Shown here piece after piece: positions 6,970-15,253 of a DNA stretch of 17,291 nt. The stretch covers positions 1 through 17,291 of the forward strand of contig DBLZ01000109.1 of NCBI GenBank assembly GCA_002297545.1, written 5' to 3'. The stretch comes from Prevotellaceae bacterium UBA711. GTDB lineage: Bacteria; Bacteroidota; Bacteroidia; Bacteroidales; Bacteroidaceae. A program made the position numbers and the translations under genes. Within the stretch, counting starts at the first letter, position 1; each line of letters starts with the position of its first letter. The notes under the pieces were generated by a model that had not been told where the DNA came from, made no database searches, and saw only the letters and a list, made by a program, of their open reading frames with translations.

Positions 6970-8049
6970 TTATGGCTGTATGCGTTGGCGCAACTCCATC
7001 AGCAAGTCTATGTCGCGTTGGCGCAGGCGACCGTCTCGGTTGGGCGGGCAGTTCAGTATGAGTATGTTGTTGTTCTTGGTGCACTGACGGTAGAGCTTCT
7101 CCAGTTCGTCCACAGACTTGTAGCTGTTGTCTCCGGTGTTGTAGAACCATCTTTGGCTGATGCATACGGTGGATTCCCATGGCATGTAGTACTGCTGTCC
7201 GTCGTGTGTGAAGGTCTTTGGGTCGTTGTCTACAGGCAGGAACGGGTCGCCAAGGCGGAAGTCGCTCGGGAAGTAGCGTATGGGGTAGCCGGCCTGTTGT
7301 TTGTCCGGGGTGATCGGGTGTGCGTCAGGGTTTGAGGGGTCGCCTATAGTCCAGTTGATGCCTACCTGGCACTCGGGTTCCACGGATTTGATGGTCTGGT
7401 ATATTTCTGTCACGGGCCAGCGGTAGTTGGGCTTTACCCATCCTCCGTCGAACCAGAACTCTACCACGTGTGTATGTTTTCTGGTTATGGCGAGTAATTC
7501 CTTCAATTGCGCTATCATGTAGGTGTTGTACTCGGCATCCAGTGTGTAGTCTCCCACGTTGGCATTTGCTTTGCGGTCCCAAAGCGAGTAGTACAAACCC
7601 AGGCCTATGCCGTATTTCTTGCATGCCTTAGCCACGGCCTCCACTACGTTGGTCGGATTGGGCGACGATGCCACATCGTAGGTGGTGAGAGGACTGTCCC
7701 AAAGGCAGAAGCCGTCGTGGTGCTTGGTGATAAGGATGACGTACTTCATTCCGGCATCGCGTGCGCTGCGGATCCACTGCTCGGCATCTATCTGTGTGGG
7801 GGCATAGGACGATGCGGGCTTGGAGCCGTCTGTCCACTCCTCGTCGTGAAACGTGTTGATGCCAAAGTGTATGAACATACCGTATTTGCGCGCTATTTGC
7901 GCCTGCTGTGCCTTGTTGGGCGTGGTGGCCGGCGTGGGCATGATGAGGCGTTGCCTGGTCTGTGCCGTGGCATTTGTGGCGCATGCTATGCCGACGAGAG
8001 CCGCAAGGGCTAAGTGCTTTAGTGTAATGATTGGAAGCTTGTTTGTCAC
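6970..8049 (-). CDS. Secreted GH29 alpha-L-fucosidase
   Basis: The product is a retaining exo-glycosidase expected to remove terminal alpha-L-fucose from glycans in the periplasm. It has 359 residues, on the short side for GH29, so essentially only the catalytic barrel is present. The signal peptide has a hydrophobic core at 13-27 and probable cleavage near ATAQ at 27-30. GH29 hallmarks are KYGMFIHFGINTF at 55-67, TKHHDGF at 108-114 and VEFWFDGG at 196-203, where D201 fits the catalytic nucleophile. E292 in MPWESTV is a candidate acid/base, since human FUCA1 has its acid/base in a comparable segment. That assignment is inferred. The start lies 42 bp after the GH2 stop on the same strand, so the two are likely co-transcribed. 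Linkage specificity cannot be read from the sequence. Confidence 0.93.
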   Translation of the reverse strand: MTNKLPIITLKHLALAALVGIACATNATAQTRQRLIMPTPATTPNKAQQAQIARKYGMFIHFGINTFHDEEWTDGSKPASSYAPTQIDAEQWIRSARDAGMKYVILITKHHDGFCLWDSPLTTYDVASSPNPTNVVEAVAKACKKYGIGLGLYYSLWDRKANANVGDYTLDAEYNTYMIAQLKELLAITRKHTHVVEFWFDGGWVKPNYRWPVTEIYQTIKSVEPECQVGINWTIGDPSNPDAHPITPDKQQAGYPIRYFPSDFRLGDPFLPVDNDPKTFTHDGQQYYMPWESTVCISQRWFYNTGDNSYKSVDELEKLYRQCTKNNNILILNCPPNRDGRLRQRDIDLLMELRQRIQP

Positions 8050-8091
8050 GTGTGCTGAATGGTGATAAGAGACTGTTCAGGAATGATGGAT

Positions 8092-11000
8092 TCAACGGAT
8101 GATGCCTATTAGCTTTTGGGGCCTGTTCCGTGGGCTGTCCTCAATCTTTTTAAGTCCTATATGTTCCATGGGTTTGATGTTGAAGCCCGACACCTTCAGC
8201 ACAGGGTGTTGGTCGCGGGCATCGTCGCTGCTCCAGGATATGCGTACGGTGCGGCTTTCGCCTGGTAGAAGGTGAAAGTAGTTGTCGGTGTATTCCACAG
8301 GCAGTATTTGCTCATCGTCTTCGCCGCAGAGGTTCAGACGTATCATTAGGGCTGGAACTGTGCCGGTATTGGTCAGTTTGATCTCGTTCTTCTCCCAGTT
8401 GTCCCTACGTATGCTGATGGTTGCCAGGCCAAGCTGCTTCCAGCCGGTCTCGGGATTGTTACCCCATAGGATGTAGTCGTTGGTGGAGATTGGGCTGTAG
8501 TCGTGCCTTGACACTGCCTCCAGGCGCAGGAGACGGTTGCCATCGGCCTCGCTTGCCTCCACCGGGAAGCAGTCCATGGTGGAGTCCGTGGGGATGGTCA
8601 TGTCCATGCGGTGTGTCCACAATTGTTTTCCGCTGAGGTCATAGACGGTGGCCGTGACCTCCAGGTCCGTGGTGGGCCTCATCTGGTTTACCAACTGTAC
8701 CATGTTGGTGGCTTCGTTGTACTGGACGTGCAGAGGTTCGCACGCCTTCTTGACGCCGAAGAATGCGGCGGTAGGCTCAAAGTAATAGTCGTATGTCTGC
8801 CACACCATCGACGGCCAGCATGAATGGCTCATCCAGATGATGAGGCCCTGGCGCTGCAGGTTGGAGGACTCGAACATGGCGCGGTAGCCGTCGTAGTTCT
8901 GCCACTGTGCCAGCTGGCTGTAGACCTTGTAAGTGGGTGTATCCACGTGTGTGGCAAAGGGGGCGTTGCCGAAGTGCTGGCGCAGCAGTTCGTTGAAAGA
9001 GGAGCCGTACTGTGCGCCCTGTTGGGTGAAGTCGTGCTTGCCCCAATACTCGTTCTGCGGCCACAGGTGTTCGGGAGCCAGCATACGGCGTAGACTCTCG
9101 TAGTTGGGCACGTTGGGCATGCCTCGTTCGGAGTGCAGTTTGCCAGTCTGTAGTTCGAAGTAGTCCTTTACTGGACGTGCACGGTATGGTCCGTGGCCGC
9201 TGACGCCATCATCGGCGGAGCTTGGGAAGTAGAGTGCGCCGGGAGCGAGCTTTTGCACAAGGGAGGTCAGCTGCTTGTTCAGTGTTTCGGGAGGATAGCC
9301 CTCGTTGCGTCCGCAGTACAGGGCTATGCTGGGATGGCGGCGTATGAGGCGCACGTAGTCCTCGGCATTGGCCATGAACATGGCCTCGTCATGTGGATTG
9401 GGACCATCCACGGGATTGGCCAGCCAGAAGTCCTGCCACACCATGATGCCGTGGCGGTCGCAGGCCTCGTAGAACTCCTCGTCACCGGTCTGTCCCACCC
9501 AGTTGCGTATCATGGTGCAGTTCATCTGGCGGTGATAGTCCACGGCGATGTCGTACTCACGTCCACGGTAGTTGAGGTGGTTCTCGGAGAAGCCCCAGTT
9601 GCCGCCCAGGGGTATGAAGCGGCGGCCGTTGATGTAGAGCTGCAGGCGCGACATCTCGTCCCGGTAGGTCACCTGGCGTATGCCGGTCTTGTAGTTGATG
9701 ACGGCTACGATTTCCGGTGGATTGGGCCTGTTGTTGTTGGTGAGGAAGATAAAGTTGGCATCGTAGAGATTAGGCTCTCCGTAGCCGTTTGGCCACCAGA
9801 GTTTCATCTTCTGGTTGGCAAGTTGCGGGAAGTCTTCGGGAGAGAATGTTATCTCGCTCTCGGCCTTTGGAGCCAGTGTCACCTCCTTTTCGAAGAGGAT
9901 ATTGTTGATGGAGCCTGACAGCCTGCCTTTTACGGGGGTGCCGAGGTGGTTGCGGACGAACACGGAGGGCGTCATTGTGGCCTTGCCCCGATTCACGATG
10001 GAGTTGACTATGGGGTCGCTGAGGGTCACGCTCTTGGTGGAAGTGAGATAAACGTCGTTCCAGATGCCCAAGTCGCGCCCGGGGATGGTGGTTATCCAGT
10101 CCCAGCCGATGGTGGCATGGAACGTGGGGTTGTCTGCGCCCAGGACGCCGCCGTTGAAGCTGGTGTTCTCGCGGGTCTTTATCTTGCGCGCACCGGGATT
10201 GGCGTTCTTTTCTATGTAGACGCTGAGGTGGTTCTCCTCCTGCAGGAGGTCGGTGATGTCGAACTGTCCGCGTGTGAAGGCTCCCTTGATATGGCCGACC
10301 TCCTTGCCGTTGAGCACTACACGTGCCTTCCAGTTGATGCCGTCGAAGTTCAGTAGGACACGACGGCCGGCGTTCGTCATCTCGGCCGGCACTCTGAAGG
10401 TGCGCTTGTAGAGGAAATCACGATTGAAGAACGACTCGGACAGCATGGCGAGGTTGTCGTCGTAGTTGGGGTCGGGCAAGGCCCCGGCATTGTGGTATGA
10501 GGACAGCACCGTGGCGGGTACCGTGGCTACGATAGCGGGACCTATCTCCTTTGCCTTGGCAGGCAGAGGGCAGTCCACCGGGCACACTGTCCAGTCGCCA
10601 CCGTTGAGCATGTATTTGTTGCCTTTCTTGCCTTGTTCGGGGTGCGGTACGGCCATCATGCCACCCTGTCCGTAGACCTCCATCTCGCTGAGGCAGGCAT
10701 CCTCACCGAGGGTGATGCGGATGTAGCGGCCTTTAGTGGCGGTGCTGACGGTCTGGGTGCGGATGTTACCGGCACTGGTGTTGTCAGGTTGTGCCAGGGG
10801 GGTCCAGGTGTGTGTATCGTCGGAGACCTCGAGTGTGCTCTGTGCGGCACGGTCGTACCATTGCAGCTTTATCTCCGATATGTCTGCCACGGCACCCAGG
10901 TCGACGTATGCCCATTCGCCCCGAGAGGCTTTCCATACGCTGGTGAAGCGCTGGGCCGGGAGGAGGTTGCGCATGGGCTTGCCTTTGCGTTTGAATGTGA

Positions 11001-11733
11001 CCTCCTTGATGGACCAATAGAGGGCGTTGCTCTGACGGAAAGTGAGTCGGACGTCCCGGAACGTGCGCTTGCCCTTCAGCCTGAAGGTTTGTCGGAACTC
11101 ACGTGCCATAGCCGTAGGCTCTTCGTTCTGCTTGTTTGGGTCGCTTACTACCTTGCGGCGACGCGGTGTGCCCGGCAGGGTGTCGGTATGGTTGGCGAAA
11201 GAGAGGGTCTTGCTGCCGGCGATGATGTCGCAAAGCATGTCGCAGCCGGTGAATTTTGCCTCCGGGTTGTAGGCTACAAAGCCCTCCACCACTATCTCGT
11301 CGGCCTCTATGTCCATCTCTGCCCATCGGTATTCCAGGGTGCCATTGCTACCGGTGACGGGGATGCTCGACCATTCGCTGTCGTTGATGGTCAGTTCACG
11401 CTCGTTGGCCGGCAATGACCGGCCGTTGACCAGAACGTCCAGGTAGGCGGCTCCAGGCTCTGTCCGCGTGGAGATGCCGTCGGTGAGCAATTGTGCCGTC
11501 AGGTTGTAATCGTATGCCCCGGACTGATACACCGCCCTGTGCAGGGCTATGTTGCGGTACTTATGGTCCTGCTCTATGCTGGGACCGAAGTACTCGTTCT
11601 GGTTACCCGGATAGACGCCTATGCCGCGTGTCTGCTGTGCCAGGGCTGGAGTGATGTCTGCCGTGCATATAGAAAAAAGGGCAATGCAGGAGGCGGTGAC
11701 GGCCTTGATGTGTGATGACAGGTTGCGTTTCAT
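8092..11733 (-). CDS. Large GH2 glycosidase, exo-beta-glucosaminidase/beta-mannosidase type, with N-terminal discoidin-like region
   Basis: The product has 1213 residues. A signal peptide with likely cleavage near PALA at 29-32 sends it to the periplasm. Residues 60-250 and 255-357 each resemble a discoidin (F5/8 type C) fold, ending in YWSIKEVTF and LSEMEVYG. The GH2 sugar-binding domain is at about 375-565, an Ig-like domain at about 570-690 and the TIM barrel at about 700-990. The acid/base is E811 in CGRNEGYPP and the nucleophile is E869 in SERGMPN. The WPSMVWQTYDYYFEPTAA and KKACEPLHVQY segments and a C-terminal Ig domain (about 1090-1186) resemble the exo-beta-D-glucosaminidase (CsxA) branch, also close to plant endo-beta-mannosidases. 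The substrate is therefore uncertain. It lies 56 bp after sufS with no consensus promoter in the gap. Confidence 0.9.
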   Translation of the reverse strand: MKRNLSSHIKAVTASCIALFSICTADITPALAQQTRGIGVYPGNQNEYFGPSIEQDHKYRNIALHRAVYQSGAYDYNLTAQLLTDGISTRTEPGAAYLDVLVNGRSLPANERELTINDSEWSSIPVTGSNGTLEYRWAEMDIEADEIVVEGFVAYNPEAKFTGCDMLCDIIAGSKTLSFANHTDTLPGTPRRRKVVSDPNKQNEEPTAMAREFRQTFRLKGKRTFRDVRLTFRQSNALYWSIKEVTFKRKGKPMRNLLPAQRFTSVWKASRGEWAYVDLGAVADISEIKLQWYDRAAQSTLEVSDDTHTWTPLAQPDNTSAGNIRTQTVSTATKGRYIRITLGEDACLSEMEVYGQGGMMAVPHPEQGKKGNKYMLNGGDWTVCPVDCPLPAKAKEIGPAIVATVPATVLSSYHNAGALPDPNYDDNLAMLSESFFNRDFLYKRTFRVPAEMTNAGRRVLLNFDGINWKARVVLNGKEVGHIKGAFTRGQFDITDLLQEENHLSVYIEKNANPGARKIKTRENTSFNGGVLGADNPTFHATIGWDWITTIPGRDLGIWNDVYLTSTKSVTLSDPIVNSIVNRGKATMTPSVFVRNHLGTPVKGRLSGSINNILFEKEVTLAPKAESEITFSPEDFPQLANQKMKLWWPNGYGEPNLYDANFIFLTNNNRPNPPEIVAVINYKTGIRQVTYRDEMSRLQLYINGRRFIPLGGNWGFSENHLNYRGREYDIAVDYHRQMNCTMIRNWVGQTGDEEFYEACDRHGIMVWQDFWLANPVDGPNPHDEAMFMANAEDYVRLIRRHPSIALYCGRNEGYPPETLNKQLTSLVQKLAPGALYFPSSADDGVSGHGPYRARPVKDYFELQTGKLHSERGMPNVPNYESLRRMLAPEHLWPQNEYWGKHDFTQQGAQYGSSFNELLRQHFGNAPFATHVDTPTYKVYSQLAQWQNYDGYRAMFESSNLQRQGLIIWMSHSCWPSMVWQTYDYYFEPTAAFFGVKKACEPLHVQYNEATNMVQLVNQMRPTTDLEVTATVYDLSGKQLWTHRMDMTIPTDSTMDCFPVEASEADGNRLLRLEAVSRHDYSPISTNDYILWGNNPETGWKQLGLATISIRRDNWEKNEIKLTNTGTVPALMIRLNLCGEDDEQILPVEYTDNYFHLLPGESRTVRISWSSDDARDQHPVLKVSGFNIKPMEHIGLKKIEDSPRNRPQKLIGIIR

Positions 11734-11789
11734 GGTAGTGTGTGTTATATATTATAAGGTATAAGCTGTTGTATGTAGGGTTGAATGTG

Positions 11790-13031
11790 TCAGAACATGC
11801 CCTGTATGCGTCGTATGCCCTGCACGAGGGCATCGACCTCCTCGCGTGTATTGTAGAGGCCAAAGGAGGCGCGGCATGTGCCCTCCACGCCAAGGCGGTG
11901 CATCAGCGGTTCGGCACAGTGGTGTCCTGTGCGCACGGCTATGCCCAAGCGGTCCAGCAGCGTGCCCATGTCCAGGTGGTGGATATAGGGTGTGTCGGCC
12001 GTGGCACCGAGTGGCTTCACCTGGAAGGAGATGACTGCATCATGGAGATGCAGGTTTTCGCCAGTGGGGCCGAAGATGTGCATGCCCTCGATTTCCTGAA
12101 GGCGCGCTATGGCGTAGGTGGTGAGGTCGCGTTCATGCTCCTCTATGCGGTCCATGCCTATGGCTGTGAGATAGTCCAAAGCCGTGGCCAAGCCCGTGGA
12201 TGCAACGTAGTCCGGGGTGCCGGCTTCGTATTTGTATGGCAGGTCGTTGTAGGTGGTCTTCTCAAAGGAGACGTTCTTTATCATCTCGCCGCCGCCCATG
12301 TAGGGTGGCATGCGGTCCAGCCACTTCTCCTTGCCGTAGAGCACGCCTATGCCGGTGGGGCCGTAGGTCTTGTGTCCGGAGAAGGCGAAGAAGTCGCAGT
12401 CCATGTCGGTGACGTCGACGGCAAAGTGCGGAGTGCTCTGTGCCCCGTCAACAAGGACCGGCACGCCGTGGGCGTGTGCTATCTCTATGATGCGCTTCAC
12501 CGGGTTTACGGTGCCCAAGACGTTGCTTACGTGCGTTACGGATACCAGTCGTGTGCGTTCGTTGAACAGGCGTTCGTAATCGTCCATGCAGAGCAGGCCG
12601 TCGTCCGTCATTGGTATTACACGCAGACGGATGCCTGTGCGTGCCTGTGCCAGTTGCCAGGAGACAATGTTGGAGTGATGCTCCATCTGGCTGATGATGA
12701 CCTCGTCGCCCTCCTTCATAAAAGCCTGGGTGAAGCACGATGCCACCAGGTTGATACTTTCCGTAGTGCCGCGTGTGAAGACTATCTCCGACGTTTTGCC
12801 TGCGCCCAGGAAGCGGCGCACGGTCTCGCGGCTGTTCTCGTGCAGGTCGGTGGCGGCCTGGGACAGGAAGTGCACGCCGCGATGCACGTTGGCATTCACG
12901 TTGTAGTACTCATTGCTCATGGCCTCCACCACGCAGCGCGGCTTCTGTGTGGTGGCACCGTTGTCCATGTAGACCAGCGGGTACTTGTTGTATATGGTAC
13001 GTTGCAGTATGGGAAAGTCCTCTCTGTTCAT
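11790..13031 (-). CDS. sufS: Cysteine desulfurase SufS
   Basis: This PLP enzyme takes sulfur from L-cysteine and passes it as persulfide to the SufBCD scaffold in the cytoplasm. The 413-residue length is normal for group II desulfurases. Visible motifs are the N-terminal YMDNGATTQKP at 21-31, MEHHSN at 116-121, VLVDGAQ with D195, the PLP lysine K221 in FSGHKTYGPTGIG, and the catalytic cysteine C372 in RTGHHCAEPLM. The gene starts 34 bp after sufD and is the last suf gene. No sufE or sufU partner for sulfur transfer lies in the window. The long plus-strand frame opposite it is a codon-bias shadow. Confidence 0.97.
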   Translation of the reverse strand: MNREDFPILQRTIYNKYPLVYMDNGATTQKPRCVVEAMSNEYYNVNANVHRGVHFLSQAATDLHENSRETVRRFLGAGKTSEIVFTRGTTESINLVASCFTQAFMKEGDEVIISQMEHHSNIVSWQLAQARTGIRLRVIPMTDDGLLCMDDYERLFNERTRLVSVTHVSNVLGTVNPVKRIIEIAHAHGVPVLVDGAQSTPHFAVDVTDMDCDFFAFSGHKTYGPTGIGVLYGKEKWLDRMPPYMGGGEMIKNVSFEKTTYNDLPYKYEAGTPDYVASTGLATALDYLTAIGMDRIEEHERDLTTYAIARLQEIEGMHIFGPTGENLHLHDAVISFQVKPLGATADTPYIHHLDMGTLLDRLGIAVRTGHHCAEPLMHRLGVEGTCRASFGLYNTREEVDALVQGIRRIQGMF

Positions 13032-13065
13032 ATCTCTTGTGCTTATATGACGTTGGTGTGTGGTA

Positions 13066-14277
13066 TCAGCAGAGTTTGCATCCCTCGCACTTGCTCAATT
13101 CGCCACGCATGCGCTTGTCCACTATGAAGTGCAGGCGATCGCGGAGAGCCTCCAGGGGGATGGTGTCGATGACCTCGGTGATGAAGGCCGACTTGAGGAG
13201 CAGCTGTGCTTCGTGCAATGAGATGCCTCGCTGGCGCATGTAGAAGAGGGCCTGATCGTTGAGCTGACCCACGGTGCTGCCGTGCGAGCACTTGACGTCG
13301 TCGGCATATATCTCCAGCATAGGCTGTGTGTACATGTGTGCCTGACGTGTGGCACAGAGGTTGGCATTGGTCATGGCGGACGATGTCTTTTGGGCACCGG
13401 GGTGGACGTGTACCATGCCGGCAAAGGCGCCCACGGCGCTGTCGTCCAGGACGTATTTATACAGCTCCTGCGATGTGCAGTGGGGAACGAGGTGCTCTAT
13501 CACCGTGTTGTTGTCCACGCGCTGCATCTTGTCCGCTATGACACAACCGTTCAGTATGGCCTCGGAATGCTCGCCGGCCAGCTGCACGCGGCAACTGTTG
13601 CGCGTGTGGCCGTTGAACAGGGTCAGCGATGTGTGGCGTACGCTGCAGTCGCGACCTTCGCGTATGAAGACGTTGCTGTAGCGTGTGCACATGAGGTTCG
13701 TCTCCTCTATCTCGTAGAGGTTCAGGCGGCTGTTGTCGTCGCAATGCACCTCTATGACCTGGTTGCAGAGGAATTGCTGATGGTCCGCTGCGTGGTCGGT
13801 GATGATGACGTCGGCCTCGGCTCCGCGCTCCATGACGATGAGGATGCGGCGCAAGGTCATTGTATCCTGCTTGCCCTTTAGGATATTGTTTATCTGTATG
13901 GGGTGCTTGGGGCGTGTGTCGGACGGGACGTGTATCAACAGTGCGTCCACAGCCAGCATGGTATTCAGTGCCACCACGCTGTCCGTGGTGTCGGCTATAT
14001 GGTTGTAGTATGGAGTGACATCGATGTCGGCCTTGCTCAGAGGGCGACAAAACTCGGTGCTCTCCCCCACTCCGCCGCTCAGCTGTATGCCATAGTCGGG
14101 GGCGAAGTCGCGGGCCACATCGGTGTACTTGTAGCGTTCCGTGCGTGTGGATGGGAAGCCTTGTGCTGAGAATGTAAGGAAAGCCTCCCGGCGCTGCGCG
14201 TTCATCACCGGGCAGGAGCGCTGGCGTATGTTCTCCTCCAGTTGTGCGTAGAACTCGGTATATTGGTTATTCTTCAT
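13066..14277 (-). CDS. sufD: Fe-S cluster assembly protein SufD
   Basis: SufD pairs with SufB and two SufC subunits to form the scaffold on which Fe-S clusters are built. The product has 403 residues, slightly short for the family. The N-terminal helix includes RTERYKYTDV, and the long beta-helix core ends in the family motif VKCSHGSTVGQLND. H332 there corresponds to the His of E. coli SufD (His360) reported as important for cluster formation. FYMRQRGIS follows. The last seven residues, CEGCKLC, place cysteines at 397, 400 and 403, a possible metal site. Upstream is the 210-bp gap holding the second 22-bp-pitch array, and sufS follows after 34 bp. No consensus promoter is seen in the gap, so co-transcription with sufBC is likely. 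Confidence 0.95.
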   Translation of the reverse strand: MKNNQYTEFYAQLEENIRQRSCPVMNAQRREAFLTFSAQGFPSTRTERYKYTDVARDFAPDYGIQLSGGVGESTEFCRPLSKADIDVTPYYNHIADTTDSVVALNTMLAVDALLIHVPSDTRPKHPIQINNILKGKQDTMTLRRILIVMERGAEADVIITDHAADHQQFLCNQVIEVHCDDNSRLNLYEIEETNLMCTRYSNVFIREGRDCSVRHTSLTLFNGHTRNSCRVQLAGEHSEAILNGCVIADKMQRVDNNTVIEHLVPHCTSQELYKYVLDDSAVGAFAGMVHVHPGAQKTSSAMTNANLCATRQAHMYTQPMLEIYADDVKCSHGSTVGQLNDQALFYMRQRGISLHEAQLLLKSAFITEVIDTIPLEALRDRLHFIVDKRMRGELSKCEGCKLC

Positions 14278-14337
14278 TGGACTCTATGGGCAACGGTCAA
14301 TGTAATGATGGGCTTGTCGTGCTGACGCTGCAATCAG

Positions 14338-14349
14338 TGTCATGTGACA
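14338..14349. repeat. Extra dyad bordering the sufC-sufD array
   Basis: TGTCA, TG, TGACA form a 5-bp dyad with centre 14343.5. It lies 23 bp from the centre of the first array copy, one base off the 22-bp pitch, so it may be a divergent fifth unit. Its sequence differs from the ATATTC arms, and a chance dyad cannot be excluded. Confidence 0.35.
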
Positions 14350-14359
14350 TGGTAGACAG

Positions 14360-14439
14360 ATATTCGTGAATATGCGGACCTAAATTCGTGAATATACACT
14401 TTGATATTCGTAAATATGCGCCTCGATATTCCGGAATAT
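14360..14439. repeat. Four tandem 14-bp palindromes at 22-bp pitch between sufC and sufD
   Basis: Copies start at 14360, 14382, 14404 and 14426, exactly 22 bp apart. They are ATATTCGTGAATAT, AAATTCGTGAATAT, ATATTCGTAAATAT and ATATTCCGGAATAT, the last a perfect palindrome. Spacers are 8 bp and not conserved, though three of the four begin with GC. The array fills the middle of the 210-bp gap upstream of sufD in an otherwise GC-rich, compact cluster. The pitch of about two helical turns suits side-by-side binding of a dimeric protein. As RNA, each unit would give only a tight 6-bp stem. This is not a CRISPR array because spacers are too short and the units are palindromic throughout. Function is unknown. 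Confidence 0.82.
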
Positions 14440-14487
14440 GCAGGTGCGTCGTCGTGGGACGTTTTGTGGTACGCTACGAAGACAGCC

Positions 14488-15231
<744 letters not shown>

Positions 15232-15253
15232 AGGTATGGTATGCTGATATGGT

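Noticed and set aside
11734..11789. Promoter for the GH2 gene
   Set aside because: The gap is AT-rich but no TAnnTTTG or TTTG pair is present on the minus strand.
11742..13127. Long plus-strand open frame opposite sufS
   Set aside because: It is antisense to a gene with complete catalytic motifs, has odd composition rich in V, H and C, and matches no family. It reflects codon bias in a GC-rich gene.
14360..14439. CRISPR array or replication iterons
   Set aside because: Units are 14-bp palindromes with 8-bp spacers, far from CRISPR dimensions. There is no initiator gene or AT-rich unwinding region as expected for an origin.
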